The notes under the pieces are model-generated. The model had not been told where the DNA came from. It worked only from the letters and a program-made list of their open reading frames with translations, and ran no database searches. This document shows positions 38,401 through 49,832 of a stretch of 64,000 nt of DNA, in pieces (the stretch's first letter is position 1; each line of letters starts with the position of its first letter). Made by a program: the position numbers and the translations under genes. The DNA is from Climacium dendroides (lineage: Eukaryota > Streptophyta > Bryopsida > Hypnales > Climaciaceae). The stretch spans positions 16,554,001 to 16,618,000 of the forward strand of contig OX467082.1 in the NCBI GenBank assembly GCA_950106755.1, given 5' to 3'.

Positions 38401-40758
38401 CGGCTATCAGAAGATAAAAGCCACCGGATTCGTAATCTTTGAATCAGAGTTGTTCCGACCTTAGCAGCAAATGGGATATAGGTTGAAGGCCCAGGCTCTC
38501 TTTTGGATCCAGCCCAAATCTGCGAGATTCAAACATACATGGTGATGACATAACATCCAACTCTACAATTTACACATTCTACATCTCCTCTTTCTTGATA
38601 GAGATCAGTTAGACATCGCAAGTTGTACTAAAGAGGATCTGAAGGAGGAAACCCAGCATGCTATAAGGTTTCTTTTTCCAGGCCCAATGTTTAGCAAACT
38701 CCCTGCAGATGAAGGCCCCCAATCCTGGTTCATCGTGCTCTACAGCAAAGCGAGTAGGTGTGTGACAAAGCCAGAACAGTTGCTAGACCCTAAAAGCCAT
38801 CTCGCTTAAGTATAGTTGAAAAAATTACCAAAAAGAGATCCGCTAGGGGTTGATCTCATTTGGTTCTAATGAATACAATGGAAATCTCCGGTTTAAGTAA
38901 ATGCTCTAGAAATCTATACGTTGGATAAAAAGTCGTCGCCTTTGATACCCTGTGGAACGTCGGGTCGGCAGAGGCGGGTCCTAAACACCACTGTCCCAGA
39001 CATGATAGAAACATCAATGGAAAAGATTTGATACATAAAAAAAACCAAAGCTTTCTCATACAAGACATGTGACCATGATCAAAACCTGAGAATTCTTGTG
39101 TTATGTGCAACTCTGTGACTCTCAATTAACGAAAAATTCACCCAATTCTTCATATTTAAAGCTGCATAGACGACAACAAAAATTTAGCTCCCCTTCTCAT
39201 TCCAACAAAAGATCCTGTACTAAGAATTCCATTGCAAGGCGTGAAAACAAGAAGAATTAAGAGGACCTACCATGGCTCTTGGCTGCTTTGATTTCTGGTG
39301 GCTGGGATCTAACCTAAACAACATATAACATCACAGAATTAGATATTCCTGTCCAGAACCGAAGCCTGGGTGGATGATCATCAAACATGCTGTCAAACGG
39401 ATATACACCATGAGATACTGTGTTGCAAAATGAGAAAAAAATGTTCCATTTACATGGTTCAATAGAAAAAATGAATGGACTAGGCGCGTTATTTTCTAAG
39501 TTTATAAAAGAAAAATTTAGAGAAGAAAATACTAGACTTACCAGAAAGAAAAACCAGTTAAGAAAATACGAATATTCATATTAAACATAATAGAACTGAG
39601 GAGACAAGTAAGCTAATGTTAACACCTTTTCAATTCGTATCCTAGATGATTTGAACTTTCTTTTAAATTAAAAAAAATTAATGACAATTAGGCATGATTG
39701 CATGCACTCTAAATGTTGTCTTCAACTGGGGTTTGGTCCCATCCATGCAACTTTGAGCCACCATGATTACATGCAATCTAATTACATTGCCATATTTCTA
39801 CATTGAGGTTTTGGTTCCACTCTTACAACTCTAAGCTGCAAAATGGGGTCAAAAAAGTTTTGCACCATTTGAGAAGCAAAATTCTTTGGAGCTCAGAGTT
39901 GTAAGGGTGAAACCAAACCTCAATGTGATTAGATTGCATACAAAAATACCGTGTGAAATAAGGGGATTCCAACGCAAAAAACTAGTGTTTCCTTCGTGTA
40001 TTCTCTTCCAATTCACATTCCAGGGTGATTGATTTGTATCCAATTGAATGAGTTGAAGGATTGACTAGTGTACTAACAGGAACTATGCTCAGCAGCAAAA
40101 GTAACAATTCTTAATGTTACAGACCTTACAGACCTAATCCGAAACAAGACTTGAGAACCAACATTCGGGGACTCCAATCTTGGATCACCCCATAAAAAAA
40201 CGTATCCTTCGAGTCTTCTCTTCCCATTCGCATTCTAGGGCGACTGAATAGTATCCAATTGAACACGTTGAAAGATCGACTACGGTAGTGTAATGATAGG
40301 AACCCTGTTCAGCAGCAGAAGTAACAATTCTGAATGTCACAGACCTAATCCGAATCCAGAATTTAGAATCCACACACTCTGAGACTCCAATCTTGGATCA
40401 CCCCATAAAATTTACCTATCCTTCGTGCATTCTCTTCCACTTGGCATTCTAGAGCGCGCGATTAAGTCGCATCCAATTGAACACGTTCCAAGATTAATTG
40501 ATAGAATGAGTAGGACTTTGAATGTCGGGGCTTCCTTCTTACCCCAAAGTAGAGCGCAGGGTAGATCGCGGCGATGCCCACAAGAGCCAACACAGCAGCA
40601 AACGCGAGCTCCCGCTTGTTATCTGCGATCCCCGAAGTGTCCCCTGCAGCGCGCTCCGCCCGCGTGCCCGGACGCAGCTGTCGAGCAGAAGCCGCAGCAC
40701 TCTTCTCAGAAGAAGAAGTGGTGCGATGGCCTGCTCGCAGCTTACTCATAAGCCCCAT
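35403..40758 (-). CDS. NADH-cytochrome b5 reductase-like protein, mitochondrial type, 342 aa
   Basis: Thirteen exons join in phase to 343 codons: 40,543-40,758; 39,271-39,313; 39,086-39,161; 38,460-38,519; 38,261-38,308; 37,930-37,984; 37,638-37,708; 37,479-37,530; 37,160-37,237; 36,736-36,825; 36,482-36,595; 35,578-35,646; 35,403-35,459. The basic, Ser/Ala-rich N-terminus followed by a hydrophobic helix (residues about 51-70) fits a mitochondrial anchor. The body has the FAD and NAD domains (VAHNTRILRFGLDP, ITRSYVPISDYRAIGYFDL, NMKKHLGMIAGDIGITHMLQ, GLGHVTADMIYKALP). It is closest in pattern to the Arabidopsis At5g20080 class. The enzyme normally passes electrons from NADH through FAD to cytochrome b5. 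Several motif residues differ from the family norm: RSYV for RxYT/S, GDIGITH for GGSGITP, and SGPP for CGPP. An in-frame upstream ATG at 40,842 is an alternative start. Confidence 0.9.
39771..39941. repeat. Hairpin repeat in intron 1 of the reductase gene
   Basis: ATGCAATCTAATTACATTG ... CTTACAACTCTAAGCTGCAA pairs with TTGGAGCTCAGAGTTGTAAG ... CAATGTGATTAGATTGCAT, giving arms of about 55 bp. Probably a small MITE. Confidence 0.75.
39989..40510. repeat. Tandem repeat (~214 bp, 2.4 copies) in intron 1
   Basis: Units start with TTCCTTCGTGTATTCTCTTCC at about 39,990, ATCCTTCGAGTCTTCTCTTCC at 40,203 and ATCCTTCGTGCATTCTCTTCC at 40,418. Each includes ATCCAATTGAA and CAGCAGAAGTAACAATTCT. The last copy stops just before the end of exon 1. 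Confidence 0.85.
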
Positions 40759-40944
40759 CGTCACTAGCAGTGGGATAGAAATCTTTGGTAGAAACCCAGG
40801 TGCTCCCGTCGGAAAGTGCCTGCAATGGGAATCTTGTGACAAATCGAAAGAGAGGGACGAGCATGAGTGCGCCGGTCTTGAATCTTGATGGGGGGCCTGA
40901 TGAGACGGGGTTCAGTTCGTTACTGTTGTGTTCCACCTTGGTTT

Positions 40945-41076
40945 CCACGTGGCAGTTGACACGTGTGATGCCAGGTGGAGTCATTGGGTACAACCCTGGA
41001 TTCTTTCCATTTACACTTATTTTAAGAGAAGGAACTTGGTCACCATACCGAAGTCTTAAGCCCAAACCTACGTGGC
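40945..41076 (-). promoter_or_regulatory. G-box/ABRE-like motif cluster upstream of the reductase gene
   Basis: CCACGTGG (40,945-40,952), ACACGTGT (40,959-40,966) and TACGTGGC (41,069-41,076) lie 190-320 bp upstream of the reductase start. ACGT-core motifs are bound by plant bZIP and bHLH factors in abscisic-acid and light responses. Three in 130 bp is suggestive; function is inferred. Confidence 0.45.
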
Positions 41077-41743
41077 ATCCCTGTTGGCACATTGGAAAGA
41101 GCGGTGTTAATTGTAAAGTACCCCATTGTCTGGCTAAAATTTTGGCACGCTCAATAGTTTTTTCGTAACAGTAATTCCTCACTGAATTCTAGATTTCAAG
41201 AAAAGGCGGGGCTATAAGTATGGTGTTTACTAATCTCTGCTCTTGACCTCCATTACGTAATAACGCTCTATTAAGTGCGGCCAAAATTATCAGTCTAGTT
41301 TGTGGCTATGACGGTTCAACCAAAATTATCGGTTTGGCTCGCTGCTGCTGTGACAGCTGCTACAACAACGGCCAAGAGTCCAGTAGCTTCAACTTTGTAG
41401 AGAATAAATTGTGGCATCGACAGTGAGTACAATTCATTGCAAATGGCAAGCACAATCTTCAGGTATGTGTGCTTCCTTTACCTCTGCATTGTTTAAGTAC
41501 TTCCTTTCTTTATATTCCACGCATAATTGGTGACACAGTGAAAGTCTTTGCCTTCAAGGTTTGCATTCAGTGTTTGTGTTCTAGTTGTTTTCAAAATCAA
41601 AGTCAATTTTATTGTTCATGAATGTCCTACAACTAATATCCTATTTGGATTTGGTATTTTGGTCGGGGTTTTGCACAGGCTAGCAAAGAATCCACAAAAT
41701 GGAGAATTGACTAGATGCCAATTTCTACAACTCCTCTGTACAT

Positions 41744-41747
41744 CCTA
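41744..41747. repeat. Target-site duplication, left copy (CCTA)
   Basis: CCTA directly precedes the left terminal inverted repeat and is repeated at 55,479-55,482 directly after the right one. Confidence 0.85.
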
Positions 41748-41777
41748 GGGTGATTGCAAGAAACACTTGTACTATTT
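41748..41777 (+). repeat. Left terminal inverted repeat
   Basis: 30 bp, exact reverse complement of 55,449-55,478. Weaker similarity continues inward. Confidence 0.95.
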
Positions 41778-41929
41778 GTTGCGTTTTCGGTTTTTGAGGG
41801 TCCTGTACTTCCAGTACTACATGTATTGTGAGTACTACGAAAGGTGCGCAGGATGAATCGTGGGCCGTTGATTTGAATTCCGATCTACGGCTGCAAGTAC
41901 ACGTGGCACCAAACTTTCGAAAGACTGAC

Positions 41930-42287
41930 ATGGCGGGTGGAGGTTGTCAGATGCCTGTCATAATGCCGCTGTCGTGGACTTTACTCTCGCTTCGCCTGAT
42001 TGTGGTGCCAACGTGGAGGTCGGTTGAGTTAGGACTCCACTTCCGCGTGCCGTTGAAGCGAATTCATGGAGCGCTACAAAGGTTGAGTTCTGCCACAACT
42101 TTGTCGGCGATGGCGTGCGCACTCTCTTGCATCGTCAAACTGAGCTCCCATTTGCGACTACTGCTCTTGTTGTCGATTTTTGGATTCTAGACAAATTGAT
42201 TCGAGTGAATTCGGGCGTCACTGGAGTTGCCAACTTCAGTGAAGTGCGCGCTTTGTACTGCACGACAGGGGTGTGGGTTCAGAAGAG
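41930..42287 (+). pseudogene. Coding-like segment at the left end of the transposon
   Basis: One frame reads like protein (CHNAAVVDFTLASPDCGANV ... VEFCHNFVGDGVRTLLHRQ ... FSEVRALYCTTGVWVQKR) and ends at a good donor, AAGAG/GTATGC. It contains one in-frame TGA (42,025-42,027). No family is recognised. It may be a first exon of the SET-protein gene or a separate small gene. The splice phase does not match the ATG exon at 42,999, so the link is unproven. A short AGGGTTT run lies at about 42,578-42,593. Confidence 0.4.
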
Positions 42288-42998
42288 GTATGCCCTGCCA
42301 GCCCCTATCCTCTTCAATTTCGTTGACATTGGTTTAGATGCGTCTTTGTGTGCATAGGCATGACGGACGTACTAGTGCGCCCTTCGTGGTTTGTCACAGG
42401 GAAGCCCGAGCGAAGCTCATGCTACCGTCTTAGGTTTAGGGCTGAATTCTAGTACGACAGGGCTTGCCTCCTCTCAATAGGATGACGGTGTTCCTTCTTG
42501 TTTGCGATTCAGTTCACATGTAGTGATGTAGTGCTGTTTTGGTAATCGCTCTCAGTGAACGGTGGCTTCTGGTGCTAGGGTTTAGGGTTTAGGGTCTGTA
42601 TGCTACCTGTGAGTTTCTTATCGTTGTCCTCAAGTCCTCCACCCACCGTTTCTAGATGTCTGGAATTTGTTCCTGTGTAGATTTTTTGAAGCAGCACATC
42701 GTAAAAGGAGAACGACGACTGCGAATACAACTACTGAACGGGGTGCGTTGTTCTATAAGAATTCCCTTCTTGTCATGGTACTTTATAATGCTTTGTATAT
42801 TTTCTTATATCATGTTCGTTGTCCTTTTCTTTCTTTTTGGTGGATTCCTCATGTTACTGGACTTGTACTCCTCTATTTCTTACACATATGTCACTGGCTT
42901 CACCCTATCTTTAGAATTTGCACAGACAATGTAGACTTTGGTTTCTAATGTTCTGTTCTTGATGTTCATGGCTTGCTTACCTTGCGTAGGACTCTGCA

Positions 42999-45900
42999 AT
43001 GGCGAAGATGAAGACTACTGTCGCTGACGACGACGTAACTGTTACCTATGAGAAGAAAGGCAAGAGAAAAGCTCCGTCGCAAGCACCTACGCTCAGTCCA
43101 GCAAAGGGTAAAGCCACTACGGCAAGTGCATCTCCCGATGGCGCCAGTAAAGTGAAGGGCAAGGGGAAAGCACTCCCTCGAAAGCAGAAGGCCCCACAGG
43201 TTTCTTCTGACTACGACTCCGACGGCAACGGAGATGAAGACTCCGAACAGGAGAGTCCGGACGAAGAGCACCGGAGCCCACGCCCGAAGCAGAAGAAGGT
43301 TGCTTCCTCTACAACGGCTTACGATGAAGTTGAATGCCGGAGACAGCTCAATATGTTGAGCCAGCCCTCCCGGCGTCCTCCCACAGCCATGTCCGAGGAT
43401 ATATTCTACACTTTCTATATTTGACAAGGGATGGGCTGAACCCTCACAGACTGCGCTTGGAGAAGGACGTCCCTAAGAATGACGTGGAGGATATGTTCGG
43501 TGAAGAAAAAGGGCGAAATGGATTCCTCCTTGCGGAGAAACTAACGCCAACTCTTTGGACAGAAGTGGAGTCTTTATACTGCCAAATCTACCAGAGGACG
43601 CAATGCCCTACCCACATCGGCAAGGAAATGGCTATGGGCTGGACTTTGTAGACGAAAGGAAAGAGCATTAATTGGACAGGCTTCGCAGCTGAAACGAATT
43701 TGGGGCAGCGGCAGTCGTATGTTAGACGTGTGAAGACTTGGTTAACACGATTGGTTGAAGCGCAAAATAAGACATTCGAAGAGGTTGCCAAAGCGGAGGT
43801 CATCTCCAAATATTTGGATGTTGCTGACGAAAAGAAGCCGCACATTCAATTGTTCCAGTCCTTTGAGGAGAAGACTGCAACTGTGACCACAGCCGAGCAA
43901 TGCACTCCGGTACTACGTAGCACCTTTCTTACAGATGCACATCGGGCGGAAAGGTGCGTTTCCTTAGTCTTCCACGACTGTCCTACAAGTACTCTATGCA
44001 TGCATTAGGAAGTTTCTGTGTGTGGCTCTTTCATTTCTTCTTCCGCGTGTTGCATAGTGCACTATGTTTCAGTACAACAATGCTGTGATCATTGTACATA
44101 CCTTTCATTTCCAAGTACGTTCAAGCTAGCACATGTAGAACCTTTATGCTGCTTTCTGGCACTTGCACCACTGCAACGTTGTCAAAAGTGAGCATTTGTG
44201 CCTTCATTCAGTACTACCAACTATGGCAAAAAAGTTGACGCAAACGTTGTATAGTCGGCGGACCTCGAGGACTCTGTTTGCATACGTAGAGTACTACTTA
44301 CTTATCCACCTTACCCGGCCAGCTATGCAATCTGCTTAGTGGTTTAGCGTAATACTTGCATGAGAGCTAACACGTACTGCCAACCACGACTCTAACTCTA
44401 ATAAGTACTCCCACTGTCAAGAAGTTCTCGATGACGATATTTCACAGTAGGTAGACCACTACCATATACTACTTTGTTGTCGGAAAAGCTTAGTGGTACT
44501 AGTACTATGGAAGGCAATTCCGTTGTCTGCCACCTTCAGAATTCCCTGTAGGTGCTTAGCTCAATGGCTTAAGAACGTGACGTTGGACTAGTACCAACAC
44601 TGAGTACTACTCCCCCGGAGGCTTCCTCTGGCGTGGGCAACGTACTCCATGCATTCACCTACACTCATACACTGTACTAGAAGGACTAACAAAGCAGTGT
44701 CATAGCCTTCGAAAATACTACTGTACAAGTTCAGTCCCTTCTGTGAGTACTAGGACTTTGTTGTGCATTGTTTTCTCTCTACTTAGTAGTACGACATAGT
44801 CCTCCGCTTCAGGACTACAATTACGGTGAGTGACATAGTACTACTAAGGTGTTCTTCTATATACTTCTTGGACCTTTATTACTAACATGAACCTCCATTT
44901 TTGCAGACTTGTTGTGGTGCAAGAGTTGGTGAATTTGTTGAACGAATCACTCAATAAGTTCGAGGCTGACGCAAAAGACCTCCGAACTAAGGCCGACCTT
45001 GCAGCTGATCAACTTCGTGCGAGTGTCCTCGGAATTCAGCAAGTGCAGGAGACAATGAAAGAGATGGGAGAAGACAGTGGATCGGCCATTTTCAAGAGGT
45101 TATTGGAAGGGCATTCAAAGAAGTACGTGGAGTTGACCACAATAGAGGCTAGCTGCAAGACGGCTCTCGACAACGTCATTGGAAAGATTTTGGGTACCCA
45201 AACACGGCTGACAGCTTTAGAAGAACATTTGCAGGACTTGACGCGTGGAGGGGATGGAGTGCTACTTCGCCCACATCCATTGCTGAATACCACAGAGGCT
45301 CTACCCGGTGCTGTAATGGAAGACATCATGTTACAGTAGCCGCTTTGTGCCGCATGCCAAGAGCCTTTTCCTCATGGAGATGTCGTGCTTTGTAGTTGCA
45401 GGCATACGTATCATCCATGGTGTGCGGCGCAATGGTTTAAAACATCTTCTATGTGCGCTCATTCTCTTTGCAGAGTCGTGAATCCCAAGTGGCTAAGGAG
45501 TTGGGGTTTTCCTGTCAACTTCAGCAATACTGAAGTGCGTGGACATGACGTGGACGGCAACTCCATGAAGAAATTGCCCGCAATTGGAATACGTGGTCAA
45601 CAAACTAGAGGGCCTTCAGCACTCGGTACGTGACATATGTTTTCTTCTCAGTGGATACTTTAGTAACGACTTCTAGTGCTTCAAGGTTTACTGTAGGCCG
45701 CGACGATGTTCCTCACTTCAAGGCCTTGGACTCGAAATTCAGTACTTAGATAGTGAAAGATGTACCTAATCTGAAGTTCTTGACATTACTGCTTCTCCAA
45801 ATTGTGATTCATGCATGTTGTGATCACAAACATAATATACTGTTCTTTGTAAAGGAATGCCGGGGCAACGTCTTGTCTATGAGTTTTTAGTATGCTTTGT

Positions 45901-48900
45901 CATGAAGACGTCCTACTTTCAAGAAGACACTCAGAACAAGTACTGCGGTGTTAATGGACAGGACTATGCTCCCTTGCAGTTGTTGCACCTAGCATGTCAG
46001 CCTCAGATAGCACATTCTCTAAAATCGTCCTGAAGGAAACGAACTACGCTGGCCACGGAGCGGCAAAAGAGTAGGAGGACACATTGCCTACTACTCCGAT
46101 TGCAATCATTCGTAAAGGCGGCGGTAGTTCCAATCCTTTTGATTCCAAGGGCTCCGCCGTCGAAGCTAACGTGAAGGTCGCCTACACAGACACTCCGCAA
46201 TCTGTGCCACCACTACCTGAATCAACGACCAAAAAAGTGGATGCCGACTCAACTGACAAGAAGAGAGGAGCAGAGCCACATCCTCGAAGCACCAAAGAAC
46301 TCGTTTTGGAAAAGAGAGGGACACCACCTGTACCTCTTGCAAATAATGCATCCGTTATGAAGAAGAAAGTCACACTTGTGGAACCTCGCACCAATGAGGT
46401 AGACGTTGTGGACGACTTCTTACAAAACTACAAGAAGACTACAGCACCACTTTCAGACCTTGACAAGCAGCTCATGGAGTTTGATGCGAAAGGAGAGGAC
46501 TTTGATGACATCCTTCCGCAAGCGAGTCCAAGTTCTGCTACGTGCTCTGTACCAGACAAGCCGCCAGAGGTACGTCACTGTGCTGGAGTCAACGGACTTC
46601 GTATTTGCTTTATTCCTTCGTACGCTGCATTAGTATGTCTCCATTTTTCTGTTCAGGTGCTTTGAAGTGTGAGATTTCAAATGCGCTGTGATGTCGTAAA
46701 TGCTCGACATTGTTGTAGACTGAGCGTGTAGAGTCTCAACCAACTGCTACAGTTGAGGATCCTTGGGATATCACGATTCTAAATGCATCAGAGTCGAAGG
46801 AGAATTCTAGCGGGAAGGAAGTCCCTACTGCGCCTGTACGTAGCAACGCAGGGGTGCTCAGAGAAGAAGGGACTGAGTTAGCAGACTCCGCAGCCAGCCT
46901 AGTGAAACGTGGAACAAAACGACCCGCGTGTGGTGTGTAATAGTACCCAGTGTCCGTTGCAGTGGAAGTGTTCCTCTTTCTAGTATTACAATATGTCCTT
47001 GTTTGTCTTACAAGTACTATTTGTGATTCCGCTTAGTACATAGCGTACGCATGAATAGTACTTTAGTCCTCAACAATACACGACGATGATATTGGCAGTT
47101 CTAATCTTTATACGCTTCAGTCCTCCACAGTACGCGACGATGATGACATTAGTCCTAATCTTTGTATGCTTCACGAACGAAAAATAAAGTCCACATAAGG
47201 GTGCACGACGGTCTCTTACTTCATATGTAACTAATGAATGCATACTGTTCTTCAATGTTTTGTATGATTGTATCAGGTAGAGGAGGTAGGTCTGCGTCAG
47301 CAAAGACACGGAATCCTTCGGAACCTAGCAGAAGACAGTTACATTCGAAGACGCCTGCGTCATCAGGAAGTCCTCCATCGACAAGTGCTGTTGGAGCGTG
47401 TAGTCCGGATAAGGTGGGTCACTAGTGAACTTGCAGCGCATGCATCTCCAACTGAGGTTGTACCACATGGAGAAGATGTGCAGGGGGAAACCCTTCGCCA
47501 CTTCTGACAAATCTACTTCTACAGAAGTGCTCCTTTTTTGGATAGTACTGACCTGTGCTACCTGTAGTAAACGCCCGCAAGGGCCTAGTGCCAGCAATAC
47601 ACGGGCTGAGCACAAATGTTGAAGAGGGGTGTTGCAATGCCCTATGCTATGAAGTTCTGAAATTTTCTGTATTTCAACTCATCACAGTATGCAATATACT
47701 ATTTATTGGGCCTACATATCTCTTGTATAATATGTTGCTATCCACAGGGTGCACGTTCAACATTTGTACGTGACTTGTCCGGAGGATTGGAAGCACCTCC
47801 TATTCTATTTCACGATGCTGATGCACACAGTTGCAAGTTACCCATTCATAGTGGCTGCATTTACACACGCAAACATGTTTTGCATGAGTCAGTGAATGTG
47901 GGTGCTCTAGCATCAGCATGCTCTGCTCACATTTGTCCTTTTGTAGCTTCTGAGAGAAAATGCAGTGACATTGAAGGCGCCGTCTACTCCGAAGCCATTC
48001 TAGGGTCAGCTTATATTGGAAACGATACTTTGAGCGACCGAATTCTGGCAGAGGTAAGTAGAGTACCACACTATGTATTCTTACTGTACTTACGCATTTA
48101 CCTTATCCACAGTACTAACGTTTGGTGACCAAGGAAGTGCATGTTTGTTTGCAAAACGACATTTGGTTTAGAGCGTGGCCAAATGACTTGCATGGAGTGC
48201 ATTTGCCACGGCAGTTGAGACGGTCGAGATCACTACGGAACGGAGGCCTCGTCCACTGTGCAGAGCTTCCCTCTTGTCCGGAAAGTGAGGACGGAAAATG
48301 TCGTGGCCATGTTCAAAGACTGTACATCCGGGAGTGCTACGGTGTGTGTGGTTGTAAGCCTCCTTGTCGTAATCGAGTTGTGCAAGGAGGCGTGTAGAAA
48401 CAACTGGAGGTCGGTGGTGTTCCAGTAGCCGCGGCGTTTCCTCATGTTCTAGCTTTGGGTTCATTGCATGAAGCGATTTCTCTCTTGCCGTATTCTTCTC
48501 TGAATCACTTGACGTGGATGTTGCAGTTTCCAGTTCTTGACAGGTTGGCAAACATTGCAGGTATTCCATGCAAGCAATACGAAAGGTTGGGGCATTCGGA
48601 TGTTGGAGAGACTTCACCGGGGATGCTTCGTATTTGAATACGGTGGGGAAATTGTAACCAATGCTGAGTTGTTGAGGCGGGGAACAGGGCAACATTTTGC
48701 TCTAGCTTTGGATGCACATTGGCAGTCAGAGGTCTTTGAAGGAGATGACTCACTACTTTCCATTGACGCATCCAAATATATGAATGTCTCACACTGGTTG
48801 AACCACAGGTGATGTCCTCACTCTCTTCACAGTTCTGTAAAAGTGAGCTTCCCATGCTTTGAAAATGCCAAGTACATGCCCTGACGCGACGGTTGTAGAA

Positions 48901-49795
48901 TTGATGTCTACGCGAGGGCAGATGCGGGGATGCAAATCTGGTGGACATCCCAGTTTTGATTGAACACGATGTTCCGACTTTATACCATGTAAGTAAGCCA
49001 AAAGCGTCCTTGGGAGGAAGAAGTAGACATGGGGAGTGAATGACGGCCTGCACTGCATATTGTATGAAAAAGAAGTATTTCTCATTACTACTAAGGTCTC
49101 GTAGGTGGCTTTCTTTACAAATCGGGAAGTGCGGGTGGGAGAGGAACTCACATGGGATTATGGGTGCACGTTTTATACTGAAAACGGTTTGAGGATGCCA
49201 TTTCCATGCTCCTGTGGCAGCAAGCACTGTAGAGGGGAAAGTGAACAACTTCGATTGCACACATAGAGACCGACTGTACATAGCATTCTAGTACATTGTG
49301 AAGTGTCAGACATGTACTATAGGTTGCTAATTTAGTTATAGTACTCAGTAGATGTACTATCCATAGTACTTTTAGAACTCTTGTGTAGTGCACACTATAC
49401 TATGATAGTATACATTAATACTACGTTAGTACCAATTTATCGCTTATGTATTAAATGTAGTACATCTAGGACATTACCGCAGTGCACATTGCTATACTTT
49501 ACTTTTAATATTTCCTTACAAATACAAGTCAGTATTTTAGAGTACCCCTGTGTCAGTCTCTGTGAGAGGAACATAGGTTTACTTCCTGTGAATATGTAGA
49601 GGTTATGAAAGAAGAAGGGCTACGAGTAGGTAGTCTACCTGTGAGTGTGCCAGATATTTCTGTGAACCTACCGCTAAGATTTGAGGAAGACATTGCATTC
49701 CGTATGTAGAGACGACAGTACCTAAAGGAGATAGTGTGTTTGCCAACGCAGTTGGCAAGGAAGAAGACAAGAGAAAGAGAACATTGCTCTCATGT
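42999..49795 (+). pseudogene. Transposon-borne SUVR1/2/4-like histone H3K9 methyltransferase with Cys/His finger (in-frame TAGs)
   Basis: Exons fit in phase from the second onward: 44,907-45,625, 45,980-46,569, 46,719-46,932, 47,277-47,413, 47,748-48,053, 48,134-48,409, 48,561-48,808, 48,922-48,988 and 49,105-49,240, then a probable tail exon from 49,600. Exon 1 (42,999-43,953) has one frameshift near 43,400. The N-terminus is Lys-rich and disordered. Then comes a coiled-coil-like stretch, a finger (CAAC ... CSCRHTYHPWC ... C ... C, 45,344-45,470), more disorder, and the catalytic part. The pre-SET has IRECYGVCGCKPPCRNRVVQ. The SET has KGWGIRMLERLHRG, VFEYGGEIVTNAELLRR, NHRCGDANLVDIPV and VGEELTWDYG; the post-SET is CSCGSKHCRG. 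NHRC..DANL is typical of plant SUVR1/2/4. In-frame TAGs lie at 43,649, 45,337, 46,072, 48,395 and probably 49,707. Marked as a pseudogene because of these, but they may be read through. Confidence 0.8.
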
Positions 49796-49832
49796 AAGGT
49801 ACTGTGTTGTACATCATGCCATTTTTTGTAAC

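Noticed and set aside
40785..41168. 127-residue plus-strand ORF upstream of the reductase gene
   Set aside because: It overlaps the promoter side of the reductase gene, has no domain and no splice or start context that supports it.
48380..48420. Idea that the in-frame TAG at 48,395 ends or lies in an intron
   Set aside because: The residues on both sides belong to one continuous conserved pre-SET/SET junction and leave no room for an intron; the next real intron starts at 48,410.
48505..49281. 258-residue minus-strand ORF
   Set aside because: It runs antisense to the SET exons, whose plus-strand frame carries clear conserved motifs.
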